A stretch of DNA of 64,000 nucleotides from Lachnospiraceae bacterium UBA7050 (GTDB lineage Bacteria; Bacillota; Clostridia; Lachnospirales; Lachnospiraceae): contig DLAJ01000023.1 of assembly GCA_002493905.1 (NCBI GenBank), forward strand, positions 1-64,000, in the 5' to 3' direction. Made by a program: the position numbers and the translations under genes. The notes under the pieces were generated by a model. It was given only the letters and a program-made list of their open reading frames with translations, had not been told where the DNA came from and made no database searches. Positions within the stretch are counted from its first letter, which is position 1, and every line of letters begins with the position of its first letter. Of this stretch, positions 52,201-60,414 are shown one piece after another.

Positions 52201-54234
52201 AGTGCTGTCAATCATGAGATTCAGTGTTTCCATCTGTTGGCTGAGTTGTTTCATGGAGTCTAAAAGCGCGTCTGAAGCGTTGTCAATTTCCATGCCGGGG
52301 TGGGCGATCTGAATGGACTCCACACTGTTTAGATAGCGAAACAGATCTGCCGTTTGGGCAAGGATATCCGTCCCGTTTTTGGAACCGTCGCGGAAAATGT
52401 CCATGGCGTCCGATACGGTTCCAAATGCGTCTTCTAGTCCGTCGGAAAGTTCTTCTGCATCCTTGAGCGCATCCTGCAGATGCCGGGATGCCTCATCCAT
52501 GGGATCGGACATTTGAATGATGATGTCCAGTCCTGCCTGAATTTCGTTTAGTCCGTCCTGAAAACGGTCACTGTCTGTATCCGGATTTTCCCTTATTGTT
52601 TCGGCTCCGTCGTTGATTGTCTGCAGCGCGACGCACATTTCATTCATGGAATCAGATAGTTCGCCGGCCGCAGCGGAGGCTTCACTCATGCCGGATGTTT
52701 CGAATGCGCCGGACAGCCTGCTGAAAGCGTCGGAGTCTGCTGCAGCGGCAGAGGAAAGGTCTGAAAGTCCGTCTGTAATATCGCTGAGTCCTTCGTCGGT
52801 CTGATCCTGATTTTCTGTGTCGGCGAGTTTTCTTATCCCGTCGTTGATCTTTCTCAGTCCTGCCTGCATCAGATCGCCGGCGCGGCTGAAATCATCGGCA
52901 GCAAGCCGGAGATCCTGGGCTGCCTGACCGCTGAACTGTTCTGTGTCCGCCAGCTGGAGCGTGGCAGTATGCAGAAGGTCAAAACCGCGGGAGAGCACTT
53001 CCGACAGTCCGACGGTGTCTTCTGTAATCTGCGATAGGCGTCCGACGGTGTCCGAGAGGATGCTGCTGGCCCGATTGATTTCATCAATGGCGTTGCTGCC
53101 ATAATCAGAATACAAATCAGACAGAGTATCCACATGGTTTATGGCGCTGTCAACGGTGCCGCTGATTCCGGTAAGCTGGCCCGACAGATCGGAGCCGAGG
53201 GAATCCGCATCCGCTGCCGCATTGTCGATCAGCGTGTTGAGCCGGTTTAATTCCTGACGGATATTTTCTAACTGATCCATCGTGAGATTCAGTATAATAT
53301 AAGGTTCTGCCTGACCCGCGATCCCACCGATGTCCTTACGGCCAAAAACCTCGCCGCGGTTGACGCAGCCGGTGATATGTCCGCTGCTGCGCCCTGCAAT
53401 CCCGCCTACGTTGTAACCGATATGCTGATAGCCGATCACAGCCAGATTTGTGCAGCTTTTTATCGTGCCGGAAGAGTATCCGGCGATGCCTCCGGTATCG
53501 GTAGCGATATTCACCGTATCAAGCGCATGAATATCGTATAGATCATTGGAGGCGCCGAAATTCAACTCGTTGATGTCGAGACTGGGATCGGCGCCGGCAA
53601 TGTTGACATAAACCCTGTTCTCACAGATGGAGATTGTGCCGAGATTTCTTCCGGCGATGCCGCCGGTCATGCTCTTTCCGGTGACGCTGCCGCCGGCTGT
53701 GCAGTTCCGGATGGTACCGGTCTGGCCGTTGATGCCTGCAATGCCGCCTACGCTGTTTCCGCCGGATACCGTTCCGGTAAAAGAGCAGTTCTTAATGATA
53801 CCGTTGTTTTCTCCGGCAATGCCGCCGGCGTTGTCTTTGGAACCATCTGGCAGAATATTGCCGGTAACGTTCAGATCGCGGACGATACCGCTGGGCTGGA
53901 TGGTTCCGAACAGACCGATGGGGGAAATGCTGCCGGACAAGGTGAGACCGGAAATGGTGTGCCCGCCGCCGTCGAAAGTGCCTCCAAAAGTAGGGATCGG
54001 TGAAAATTCTACGTTGGAAAGGGAAATGTCGGCGGTAAGCACCACCGTTTTGTCCTGGGACCATGCATCCAGTCTGCAGTATTCCGCAAGATCGATCAGA
54101 TCCGCGGCCGTGTTTAGATAAAAGGTATCGTTATCCGGCGCCGCGGATGCCGGAAGTCCCGGTCCGGTGCAGACAAGGATCAATATCAGAAAGAGTGCAA
54201 GCCTACGTATGTTCCGATAATTATGCTTCTTCAT
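49294..54234 (-). CDS. Very large GLUG-repeat surface protein paired with an MMPL exporter
   Basis: 1646 aa. Signal peptide (about 1-31, ending PASAA), then two blocks of GLUG-type repeats (GGIAG-x-N-G-x-I-x-NC; about 84-310 and 735-920), separated by about 420 residues of Ser/Asp/Leu-rich helical sequence (Pip/YhgE-like heptads). A hydrophobic segment at about 1125-1147, a Gln/Asp/Ala repeat linker, a second at about 1206-1231, then a C-terminal domain of about 415 residues resembling secreted lipoprotein-like folds. The start overlaps the MMPL gene by 14 bases, so translation is coupled. Function unknown; export partner, adhesin or cell-wall role are guesses. Confidence 0.8.
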   Translation of the reverse strand: MKKHNYRNIRRLALFLILILVCTGPGLPASAAPDNDTFYLNTAADLIDLAEYCRLDAWSQDKTVVLTADISLSNVEFSPIPTFGGTFDGGGHTISGLTLSGSISPIGLFGTIQPSGIVRDLNVTGNILPDGSKDNAGGIAGENNGIIKNCSFTGTVSGGNSVGGIAGINGQTGTIRNCTAGGSVTGKSMTGGIAGRNLGTISICENRVYVNIAGADPSLDINELNFGASNDLYDIHALDTVNIATDTGGIAGYSSGTIKSCTNLAVIGYQHIGYNVGGIAGRSSGHITGCVNRGEVFGRKDIGGIAGQAEPYIILNLTMDQLENIRQELNRLNTLIDNAAADADSLGSDLSGQLTGISGTVDSAINHVDTLSDLYSDYGSNAIDEINRASSILSDTVGRLSQITEDTVGLSEVLSRGFDLLHTATLQLADTEQFSGQAAQDLRLAADDFSRAGDLMQAGLRKINDGIRKLADTENQDQTDEGLSDITDGLSDLSSAAAADSDAFSRLSGAFETSGMSEASAAAGELSDSMNEMCVALQTINDGAETIRENPDTDSDRFQDGLNEIQAGLDIIIQMSDPMDEASRHLQDALKDAEELSDGLEDAFGTVSDAMDIFRDGSKNGTDILAQTADLFRYLNSVESIQIAHPGMEIDNASDALLDSMKQLSQQMETLNLMIDSTSGTLTDDLRAVNTQLNQTMNTIFDAVYGIESGSGQDLLSDTSLEDINAVTSGKILSCINYAGVAGDINTGGIAGSMAVEYALDPEDDLSSDVPLYRREYELKAILQKCINYGSVTGRRDYTGGICGLSDLGLIICCEGYGTISSESGDYVGGITGFSGGTIQDCFAKCWLSGGDYIGGITGAAASSDDSGGTVSRCYSFVQITDYDQYAGAVSGSVQGAFQDNYFVSDDLAGLDRVSLSGQAEAMNYSSLLQVEGLPSEFKHLTLRFLAQDRILKKVTFDYGDSFSEDIFPDIPPLNGSFGTWDIQDLTSLTFDTDVTAVYTQYISTLACDAKRDDGRYVFLAEGLFRDEDIFTAVKTNVPENEASELFSSTFFSRRKLTETWQLDGLDSNTHIIRYLSPTGDSDGLELYARNQNGWVKLDTENAGSYLLTTVSGPTLEIAVVSQSANWPVLIAVFALAAALISCLTFGIVKHHRRRKAAECAADTAQDGTAQNENDAPQDGAAQNDAVRNDTAQDVSAAPLKIRKKRRKGLLIALGILTAGIAAGILIFLFSGLKDSLDVYFLLKKYDGKENLTTHLTLETQIDNQHHHMETLITRSQSEGKRVICAEQYGASFYYCEGLVYLENGQSFEMNGSFPDYPNLLSDVIALYKGSDISVFKNQGERIYSVTVDGDTALSILENLLPSAAGDLSHANPMEIVLVKRGGELAELRFHADGLCSDDENTPIAITAVLTVTDKNSSDVELPQRIREQISGAKKTEPVTDDAVFRLLESWIDLNAREPLTADVSLAADCGPLVLNDELVWNRIHANGLEVNSIRKNDHTYYLSNGNVYNSSGNRDNTAEPELSSPEHLLSLAYQLCVNGEIECTENDGIYTYLLTLDENGMAQAAHTILPDMENLSATLGSGSIQITITDKGIENIRFSCFGSVKVIVADVPVSLSAELHFRESVPDENLTVPDDVIDSLSKAAP

Positions 54235-56680
54235 GATTCTCCTCCTCTTTATGCGGATTTTCCTCCGTTGTGGAACCGGAAATCAGGCTGAGGTTGACGC
54301 TTCCATCTACGGTGGCGTGCATGATGCCGCTGACTGTACCGGAAACCTCTCCGCGGACCATGCCGTCCACACGGATGCGGCCCCTGGCATTCTTTTTTTG
54401 GAGCGCATTCGGCATGGAGAAAGAGGTCTTTTCAATGACAGTGCCGCCCAACAGAAGAATCTGCGGCAGAATGAACATGACCAGAATGATGGAGAGGATG
54501 GTGCCGCGGCCGAGGCTTTGACCGATGCCCACAATGGCGGCTTCGGAAGTCATCTGTCCGATTAATATGCCGGCCACTGCCAGAATCGTTCCGGAGGTAA
54601 TAATTGTGGGAAAGGCGAAATTCATTGTTTCAATGATCGCATCTTTATGATGCATTTCGTTTTTCAGGTCCATGTACCGGCTGGCGATGACGATGGCATA
54701 GTCAATATTCGCGCCCATCTGAATCGAACTGACGACCAGATAACTCATGAAAAACAGCGGTGTGCCCGTAAATGCAGGGAAAGAAAAATTAATCCAGATG
54801 CTTCCCTGAATGACTAATATCAGCAGAACGGGCATTCCGACGGATTTGAAGGTGAACAGCAGCACGACCAGGACGATGAGGATGGAAACGACGCTGACCA
54901 CCGTGTTATCGGTGCTGAACGATTCCCGAAAATCATATTCTGACGTGGAATTACCCGCAAGAAAAACGGACTGCCCCGGATAATATTTCTGGGCAGTGTT
55001 CTTAATGGTGTCAAGAAATGCGTAAGTTTCCTCACCGCCCTCAGGAAGGGTAAGATAGAGCAGCATCCGGTTGTACTCGTCACCCTGAAGCTGCAGCTTT
55101 GCGTTGTTCATCTGCTCCTGTGCGTCATTTAATAGTTCGGAGGCATCATCGTCTAATGAGACGTAGCCCTTATTGACCTGCTCGCAGACGAACAGGAACA
55201 TATCGATAAGCGGAACACTGTAAGAGGAAATGCCGCCGATGACCTGGCCGTAGTCTCCCTCGCTGACGGCATAGGACATGTATACCATCTGCACCAGTTC
55301 ATAATCAAGACCAGCCAGCTCGGCGAACTGACGCGGGGTCAGCCTGTCGGCAAGCATATATCCGTCCAGCGCTTCAATATTAGACATGCCCATGGTGTAA
55401 TCCACCTCGTCATAGGCTTCCAGTTCCGCAAGAAGCTGCCGTTCCGTATCATAGTCTCCGGTTGGGACCACGAGTGCCACCATGTTTTTGGAATTAAAAT
55501 TGTCCTTAATCATCTGTTCAGCGATCTGTACTTCGTTGAGCTTGGGTGTTACGATATTGCCGTAGCCGTAAGCGTAAGGGCAGCTGCCGGAAAAATGAAC
55601 GGCAAGCATTACAATGACAGCGAAAACAGGAGGAATGAGGAAGCGGGTTGCATAAGCAAATTTACCTACAAAAGAGATTTTCGGGATAAAATTGCGGTGC
55701 GCCGTCCGATCCATCAGGGGACCGAAAAGAACCAAAAGACCGGGCATGACCAAAAAAACTGCCAGAAGCGCGAACAGAATGGCTTTAATCAGGCAGACCG
55801 CCATATCGGGGCCAAGCTTAAACTGCATGAAAAACATGGCAACAAGACCGCCGATGGTAGTCAGTGAGCTTGCCCCGATTTCCGGAATGGCTTTGCTCAG
55901 CGCTGTGATAACGGCCTCACGGACAGGAAGACTCTGATGTTCCTCCTTGTAACGGTTGCAGAGGATGACCGCGTAATCCAGCGACAGTGCCAACTGTAGA
56001 ATGCTGGTTACGGAATTAGATACAAAGGAAATTTTTCCTAACAGAAAGTTGCTGCCCATATTCAAAAGCATTCCGACTCCGAATGTCAGAATCAGAACCG
56101 GCACCTCGGCATAAGTCTGGCTTGTCAGGATCAGCACGATCACAATAATGATCGCTACATAGACCATGATAATACTGACTTCACGATCGATGATGTCTCC
56201 TTTGGCATTACCGAGACCGGTAGAGACGAAAATATCCTGTCCGGACAAATAGCTTTTCACCTGCTCTAAAACATCGAGGCAGGCATCATCTTTCTCACTG
56301 TAATCAAAGGTGACGGAGTATAGTGCCGAAGCGTTGGCATAATGGTCGGGGCTGTCGTCGAACGCCACACTTTGGACTCCGTCCATACCTGCAATATGGT
56401 CTGCGATTTTTTGCGCGTCGTCCAGAAGAATGTTGGCGGCCATAATGTCTGCCGTGCCAAATGTAATGAATTGATCTTCCATTACATCCAGACCCTGACG
56501 GGTTCCGGAATGTGTGGGCAGATAGGAGGTCAGGTCATTTTCCACGTCCACCCAGTTTCTGGAGAATAGGGAGAAGACCAGACCGATGACTACGAGCAGA
56601 AAAATCAGATTCCGGCGGTCCACAATCTGGCTGGCAAGCTTGAACATAAATGATTCATTTGTTTTTTCTTTCTCTTTCAT
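54221..56680 (-). CDS. MMPL/RND family exporter
   Basis: 819-aa membrane protein with two halves, each with one membrane segment, an external domain and five further segments, as in MMPL/RND transporters. Typical: LDYAVILCNRYKEE and IDYAIVIASRYMDL (the LDYxxxxxxRYxE-type motifs with proton-relay Asp). After the last segment a soluble tail has alternating V-x-G-type repeats (GRIRVDGMVRGEVSGTVSG), unlike standard MmpL. On the minus strand TTGCTT (56741-56736), 16 bases and TATTCT (56719-56714) may be its promoter. The GLUG protein follows by overlap. Confidence 0.9.
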   Translation of the reverse strand: MKEKEKTNESFMFKLASQIVDRRNLIFLLVVIGLVFSLFSRNWVDVENDLTSYLPTHSGTRQGLDVMEDQFITFGTADIMAANILLDDAQKIADHIAGMDGVQSVAFDDSPDHYANASALYSVTFDYSEKDDACLDVLEQVKSYLSGQDIFVSTGLGNAKGDIIDREVSIIMVYVAIIIVIVLILTSQTYAEVPVLILTFGVGMLLNMGSNFLLGKISFVSNSVTSILQLALSLDYAVILCNRYKEEHQSLPVREAVITALSKAIPEIGASSLTTIGGLVAMFFMQFKLGPDMAVCLIKAILFALLAVFLVMPGLLVLFGPLMDRTAHRNFIPKISFVGKFAYATRFLIPPVFAVIVMLAVHFSGSCPYAYGYGNIVTPKLNEVQIAEQMIKDNFNSKNMVALVVPTGDYDTERQLLAELEAYDEVDYTMGMSNIEALDGYMLADRLTPRQFAELAGLDYELVQMVYMSYAVSEGDYGQVIGGISSYSVPLIDMFLFVCEQVNKGYVSLDDDASELLNDAQEQMNNAKLQLQGDEYNRMLLYLTLPEGGEETYAFLDTIKNTAQKYYPGQSVFLAGNSTSEYDFRESFSTDNTVVSVVSILIVLVVLLFTFKSVGMPVLLILVIQGSIWINFSFPAFTGTPLFFMSYLVVSSIQMGANIDYAIVIASRYMDLKNEMHHKDAIIETMNFAFPTIITSGTILAVAGILIGQMTSEAAIVGIGQSLGRGTILSIILVMFILPQILLLGGTVIEKTSFSMPNALQKKNARGRIRVDGMVRGEVSGTVSGIMHATVDGSVNLSLISGSTTEENPHKEEENHEEA

Positions 56681-56803
56681 GACACATCTCCGTTATGTAA
56701 ATATCTATTTGTAAGAATAGCAAATGCGCAGGAAAAAGCAATATACAATTAGTGAGGGTTGTATAGGGATCAAAAACAGGAAAGCAGGCCGGTAAAGAAC
56801 CCG

Positions 56804-56832
56804 TTGACATGACGGAACAAAATGTATATACT
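56804..56832 (+). promoter_or_regulatory. Promoter of nrdD
   Basis: TTGACA (56804-56809), 17 bases and TATACT (56827-56832), near the predicted NrdR boxes. Confidence 0.8.
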
Positions 56833-56859
56833 GGTTATTGTCGGTACTAGATATTGTGT
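56819..56859 (+). promoter_or_regulatory. Candidate NrdR boxes
   Basis: A site at 56844-56859 (GTACTAGATATTGTGT) matches 13 of 16 positions of the NrdR consensus ACACWATATATWGTGT. A weaker one at 56819-56834 (11 of 16) covers the -10 box. They start 25 bp apart, whereas typical pairs are about 31 bp apart. NrdR represses ribonucleotide reductase genes when dATP is high. Confidence 0.5.
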
Positions 56860-56886
56860 TTTGAATAGTTTGGGAGGAAAGAGTAC

Positions 56887-59076
56887 ATGGGCAGTACATA
56901 TGAGGCGGGGGAGAAAGAAGGGGTTGACTATCGTTCTCTTTTTACGACGAAAAGAGATGTCAGGGTTATTAAGAAGGATGGGAGCACAGAATCTTTTAAT
57001 GTGCAGAAGGTGATTGACGCGGTCGGTAAGTCGGCATACCGTGCATTGACGAAATTTTCGGAGGAAGAAAACCGGCAGATCTGTCAATATGTCGTCGATA
57101 AAGTGGACGAGATCGACAACGATTTAATTCCAATTCCGGTTATGCACAATATTGTGGAGAGTGCATTGGAGCAGGTCAAACCCATTGTCGCCAAAAGCTA
57201 CCGCGATTACCGCAATTATAAGCAGGATTTCGTCCGCATGATGGATGATGTGTATAAAAAGAGCCAGTCCATCATGTATGTCGGGGATAAGGAGAATGCC
57301 AATACGGATTCCGCGCTTGTTTCCACAAAACGCAGCCTGATCTTTAACCAGTTTAACAAGGAATTATATCAGAAGTTTTTTATGACTACGGAGGAAATCC
57401 AGGCATGCAGGGACGGTTATATTTATGTGCATGACATGAGCGCCAGAAGGGATACGATGAACTGCTGTCTGTTTGATGTTGCCAATGTGTTAAAAGGCGG
57501 CTTTGAAATGGGCAATATCTGGTATAATGAACCAAAGACACTTGACGTTGCGTTTGATGTGATCGGCGATATTGTATTGAGTGCGGCGAGCCAGCAGTAC
57601 GGCGGTTTTACGGTGCCGGAAGTCGATAAGATCTTAGAGCCTTATGCGGAAAAATCATATGATAAATATATTGAGAAATATACGGCGCTCGGTATTGTAA
57701 AAGAGCGTGCAGAGGAAGAAGCGTTAAAAGATATTAAACGTGATTTTGAACAGGGATTTCAGGGCTGGGAATATAAATTTAACACCGTTGCGAGCAGCCG
57801 CGGGGATTATCCGTTTATTACGGTGACTGCGGGGCTTGGAAAGAAGCCGTTCGAGAAGCTTGCAACAATTACCCTGCTGGATGTCAGGCGCGGCGGACAG
57901 GGTAAAAAAGAATGTAAGAAGCCGGTATTGTTTCCGAAGATTGTTTTTTTGTATGACGAGAATCTGCACGGCCGCGGGAAAGAACTTGAGGATGTGTTTG
58001 AAGCAGGCGTCCGCTGTTCGTCCAAGACAATGTACCCGGACTGGCTGAGCCTTACGGGCAAGGGCTATGTTGCAAGTATGTATAAGCAGTATGGAAAAGT
58101 CATATCTCCGATGGGCTGCCGTGCGTTTTTGTCGCCATGGTATGAAAGAGGCGGCATGTATCCGGCGGATGAGAAGGATGTACCTGTATTTGTTGGCCGT
58201 TTTAACATTGGCGCTGTATCTCTGCATCTGCCGATGATCCTTGCGAAGGCAAGACAGGAGAGCAGAGATTTTTATGAGGTGCTCGATTATTATCTGCAGC
58301 TGATCCGTCAGCTTCACATTAGAACTTATGCGTATCTTGGTGAAATGCGGGCTTCGACGAATCCGCTTGCCTACTGTGAAGGCGGCTTTTTGGGCGGGCA
58401 TCTCGGATTACGGGATAAGATCAAGCCGCTCTTAAAGTCAGCGACCGCAAGCTTTGGTATCACGGCGTTCAATGAACTGCAGATGCTCTTTAATGGAAAA
58501 TCGCTCGTGGAAGACGGGCAGTTTGCGTTGGAAGTGCTGGAGCATATCAATCAGAAGATTAATGAGTTTAAGGAAGAGGACGGCAACCTCTATGCGATTT
58601 ACGGAACGCCGGCTGAGAATCTCTGCGGTCTGCAGGTCAAGCAGTTCCGTGCAAAATATGGCATTATTGAAGGTGTTTCCGATCGGGAGTATGTCAGCAA
58701 CAGTTTTCATTGTCATGTATCTGAGGATATTACACCGATTGAAAAGCAGGATCTGGAATATCGTTTTTGGGAGCTTTCCAACGGGGGAAAGATCCAATAT
58801 GTCAAATACCCGATTGATTATAATGTCGAGGCGATCAAGACGCTGATCCGCCGGGCGATGGATATGGGGCTTTATGAAGGCGTGAATTTGTCGCTTGCAT
58901 ATTGTGACGACTGTGGACATGAGGAGCTTGATATGGATGTCTGTCCGGTCTGCGGCAGCCGCAATCTGACGAAGATCGACAGGATGAACGGATATCTTGC
59001 CTATTCCCGTGTACATGGGGACAGCCGCTTAAACGATCCAAAGATGGCGGAAATCAAGGACAGAAAAAGCATGTAG
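56887..59076 (+). CDS. nrdD: Anaerobic ribonucleoside-triphosphate reductase
   Basis: 729-aa class III reductase making dNTPs without oxygen. N-terminal ATP cone (about 23-115, VRVIKKDGSTESFNVQKVIDAVG) for allosteric control; catalytic cysteines include those of DTMNCCLFDVANVLKGG; C-terminal zinc site CDDCGHEELDMDVCPVCGS; glycyl-radical loop RMNGYLAYSRVHG near the end. The glycyl radical is installed by NrdG, whose gene follows after 81 bases. TGGGAGGAAA precedes the ATG. Confidence 0.97.
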   Translation: MGSTYEAGEKEGVDYRSLFTTKRDVRVIKKDGSTESFNVQKVIDAVGKSAYRALTKFSEEENRQICQYVVDKVDEIDNDLIPIPVMHNIVESALEQVKPIVAKSYRDYRNYKQDFVRMMDDVYKKSQSIMYVGDKENANTDSALVSTKRSLIFNQFNKELYQKFFMTTEEIQACRDGYIYVHDMSARRDTMNCCLFDVANVLKGGFEMGNIWYNEPKTLDVAFDVIGDIVLSAASQQYGGFTVPEVDKILEPYAEKSYDKYIEKYTALGIVKERAEEEALKDIKRDFEQGFQGWEYKFNTVASSRGDYPFITVTAGLGKKPFEKLATITLLDVRRGGQGKKECKKPVLFPKIVFLYDENLHGRGKELEDVFEAGVRCSSKTMYPDWLSLTGKGYVASMYKQYGKVISPMGCRAFLSPWYERGGMYPADEKDVPVFVGRFNIGAVSLHLPMILAKARQESRDFYEVLDYYLQLIRQLHIRTYAYLGEMRASTNPLAYCEGGFLGGHLGLRDKIKPLLKSATASFGITAFNELQMLFNGKSLVEDGQFALEVLEHINQKINEFKEEDGNLYAIYGTPAENLCGLQVKQFRAKYGIIEGVSDREYVSNSFHCHVSEDITPIEKQDLEYRFWELSNGGKIQYVKYPIDYNVEAIKTLIRRAMDMGLYEGVNLSLAYCDDCGHEELDMDVCPVCGSRNLTKIDRMNGYLAYSRVHGDSRLNDPKMAEIKDRKSM

Positions 59077-59157
59077 GACCGGATATCGGCAGTAAAAGGA
59101 AAACAATTACGGGTAACTGGTTATGCATGGCTGACATGCCTGTATACAGCGGGAGAG

Positions 59158-59676
59158 ATGATTCCAATGAGATATCATAATATTACAAAAGACGACATGT
59201 TAAACGGCGACGGACTTCGCGTTGTGTTGTGGGTTGCAGGGTGCGATCATTGTTGTAAGGAATGCCAGAATCCGATGACTTGGGACCCAAACGGCGGACT
59301 GCCGTTTGATGAAGCAGCGAAGCAGGAATTGTTTGAAGCGCTCGATAAGCCTTATATAGCGGGAATTACATTTTCGGGCGGGGACCCGCTGCATCCGGCA
59401 AATAAAGCCGATGTGCGAAAGCTGATCAAAGAGATCAAAGACCGTTTTCCACAGAAAACGGTCTGGCTCTATACTGGTGAAGTGTGGGAAAATCTGTATC
59501 AGGACCCGATTGTTGCCCAGCTTGATGTGCTTGTGGACGGGGAGTTTCAGATTGATAAAAAAGATGCCAAGCTTCTGTGGAAGGGAAGCAGTAACCAGCG
59601 TGTCATCAATGTACAGGCGACGCTGCGCTCCGGGAATGCCAAGCGCCCGGTTTTGTACTGCGGGAATTACAGATAA
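59158..59676 (+). CDS. nrdG: Anaerobic RNR-activating protein (radical SAM)
   Basis: 169-172 aa. Radical SAM activase that makes the glycyl radical of NrdD. The cluster motif GCDHCCKECQNP gives C-x3-C-x2-C with an extra cysteine; TFSGGDPLHPANKADV is the SAM-binding GGDPL. ATG 59158 abuts GGGAGAG; ATG 59167 (MRYHNITKDD) is nearer the family N-terminus and is probably the true start. Confidence 0.95.
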   Translation: MIPMRYHNITKDDMLNGDGLRVVLWVAGCDHCCKECQNPMTWDPNGGLPFDEAAKQELFEALDKPYIAGITFSGGDPLHPANKADVRKLIKEIKDRFPQKTVWLYTGEVWENLYQDPIVAQLDVLVDGEFQIDKKDAKLLWKGSSNQRVINVQATLRSGNAKRPVLYCGNYR

Positions 59677-59702
59677 AAAAAGACTTCCGCTGACGCTCTT
59701 TT
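59676..59702 (+). terminator. Hairpin directly after nrdG (shared motif)
   Basis: The A-run with GACTTCCGCTGACGC (59682-59696) follows the stop codon as after khpA. AAAAAGA pairs with TCTTTT (59697-59702). It may terminate the nrdDG message. Confidence 0.5.
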
Positions 59703-59725
59703 CAGAGTTTGCGGATGATGGCGGC

Positions 59726-59782
59726 AAAAGAGCGCAGAGCGTTCAAAAGAGCGCAGAGCGTTCAAAAGAGCGCGGAGCGTTC
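59726..59782 (+). repeat. 19-bp tandem repeat, three copies, before dut
   Basis: The unit AAAAGAGCGCAGAGCGTTC occurs at 59726-59744 and 59745-59763, and with one change at 59764-59782. Each unit's AAAAGAGCG can pair with CGCTCTTTT (59694-59702), so several alternative hairpins are possible. Confidence 0.88.
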
Positions 59783-59806
59783 TTTGCAGAACATGGGAGA
59801 AGAGAG

Positions 59807-60247
59807 ATGGTTATGCAGACAATCAAGATTAAATATTTTACTGACGCGATTGATAAACTTGATTATATCGACGGGAAATCCGACTGGATTGATCTGCGTG
59901 CGGCGGCTGATGTCACTATGAAAGCGGGAGAATTTAAGCTGATACCGCTCGGTGTGGCAATGAAGCTTCCGGATGGATATGAGGCGCACATTGTTCCGCG
60001 CAGTTCGACTTTTAAGAATTTCGGAATTATCCAGACAAACCATCAGGGCATTGTGGACGGCAGCTACTGCGGAGATAACGATCAGTGGTATATGCCGGCA
60101 TACGCGGTGCGTGATACAAAGATTCATGTCAATGACCGGATTTGTCAGTTCCGTATCATGGAGAATCAGCCGAAGATCTGCTTTGATGAGGTGGAACATC
60201 TTGAGGGAGCAGACCGGGGCGGATTTGGAACAACTGGAAAATCCTAA
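59807..60247 (+). CDS. dut: dUTP diphosphatase
   Basis: 146-aa trimeric dUTPase, hydrolysing dUTP to dUMP to keep uracil out of DNA. Motifs: IDLRAAADV (motif 1), PRSSTFKNFGIIQTNHQGIVDGSY, and C-terminal RGGFGTTGKS (motif 5). The insertion YCGDNDQWYMPAYA is seen in one clostridial subgroup. Coupled in place to nrdDG, giving a dNTP-supply cluster. Start ATG 59807 or 59813. Confidence 0.93.
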   Translation: MVMQTIKIKYFTDAIDKLDYIDGKSDWIDLRAAADVTMKAGEFKLIPLGVAMKLPDGYEAHIVPRSSTFKNFGIIQTNHQGIVDGSYCGDNDQWYMPAYAVRDTKIHVNDRICQFRIMENQPKICFDEVEHLEGADRGGFGTTGKS

Positions 60248-60323
60248 AAAAGCGCTGATTCAATTGCCGTTTTCTGAAAATGTATAAGATAACAGTATAA
60301 AAGGCTTCTTTGATGGCAATTCT

Positions 60324-60365
60324 TTCCTAAAAAGAAAAAGAGTTTCTTATGAGAACTTTTAGGAA
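60324..60365 (+). other. Inverted repeat before the spoVAF-like gene
   Basis: TTCCTAAAAAG (60324-60334) faces CTTTTAGGAA (60356-60365) across a 21-base gap. Upstream hairpin of unclear role; no T run follows. Confidence 0.35.
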
Positions 60366-60414
60366 GGGATGTCTGCGGCACAGGCTGCAGGCGTGCGGGA
60401 AGGAGGCTTTTTTT

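Noticed and set aside
53627..54121. 164-aa plus-strand frame rich in Pro and Met
   Set aside because: It mirrors the GLUG repeats of the minus-strand gene; its regular pattern comes from that repeat.
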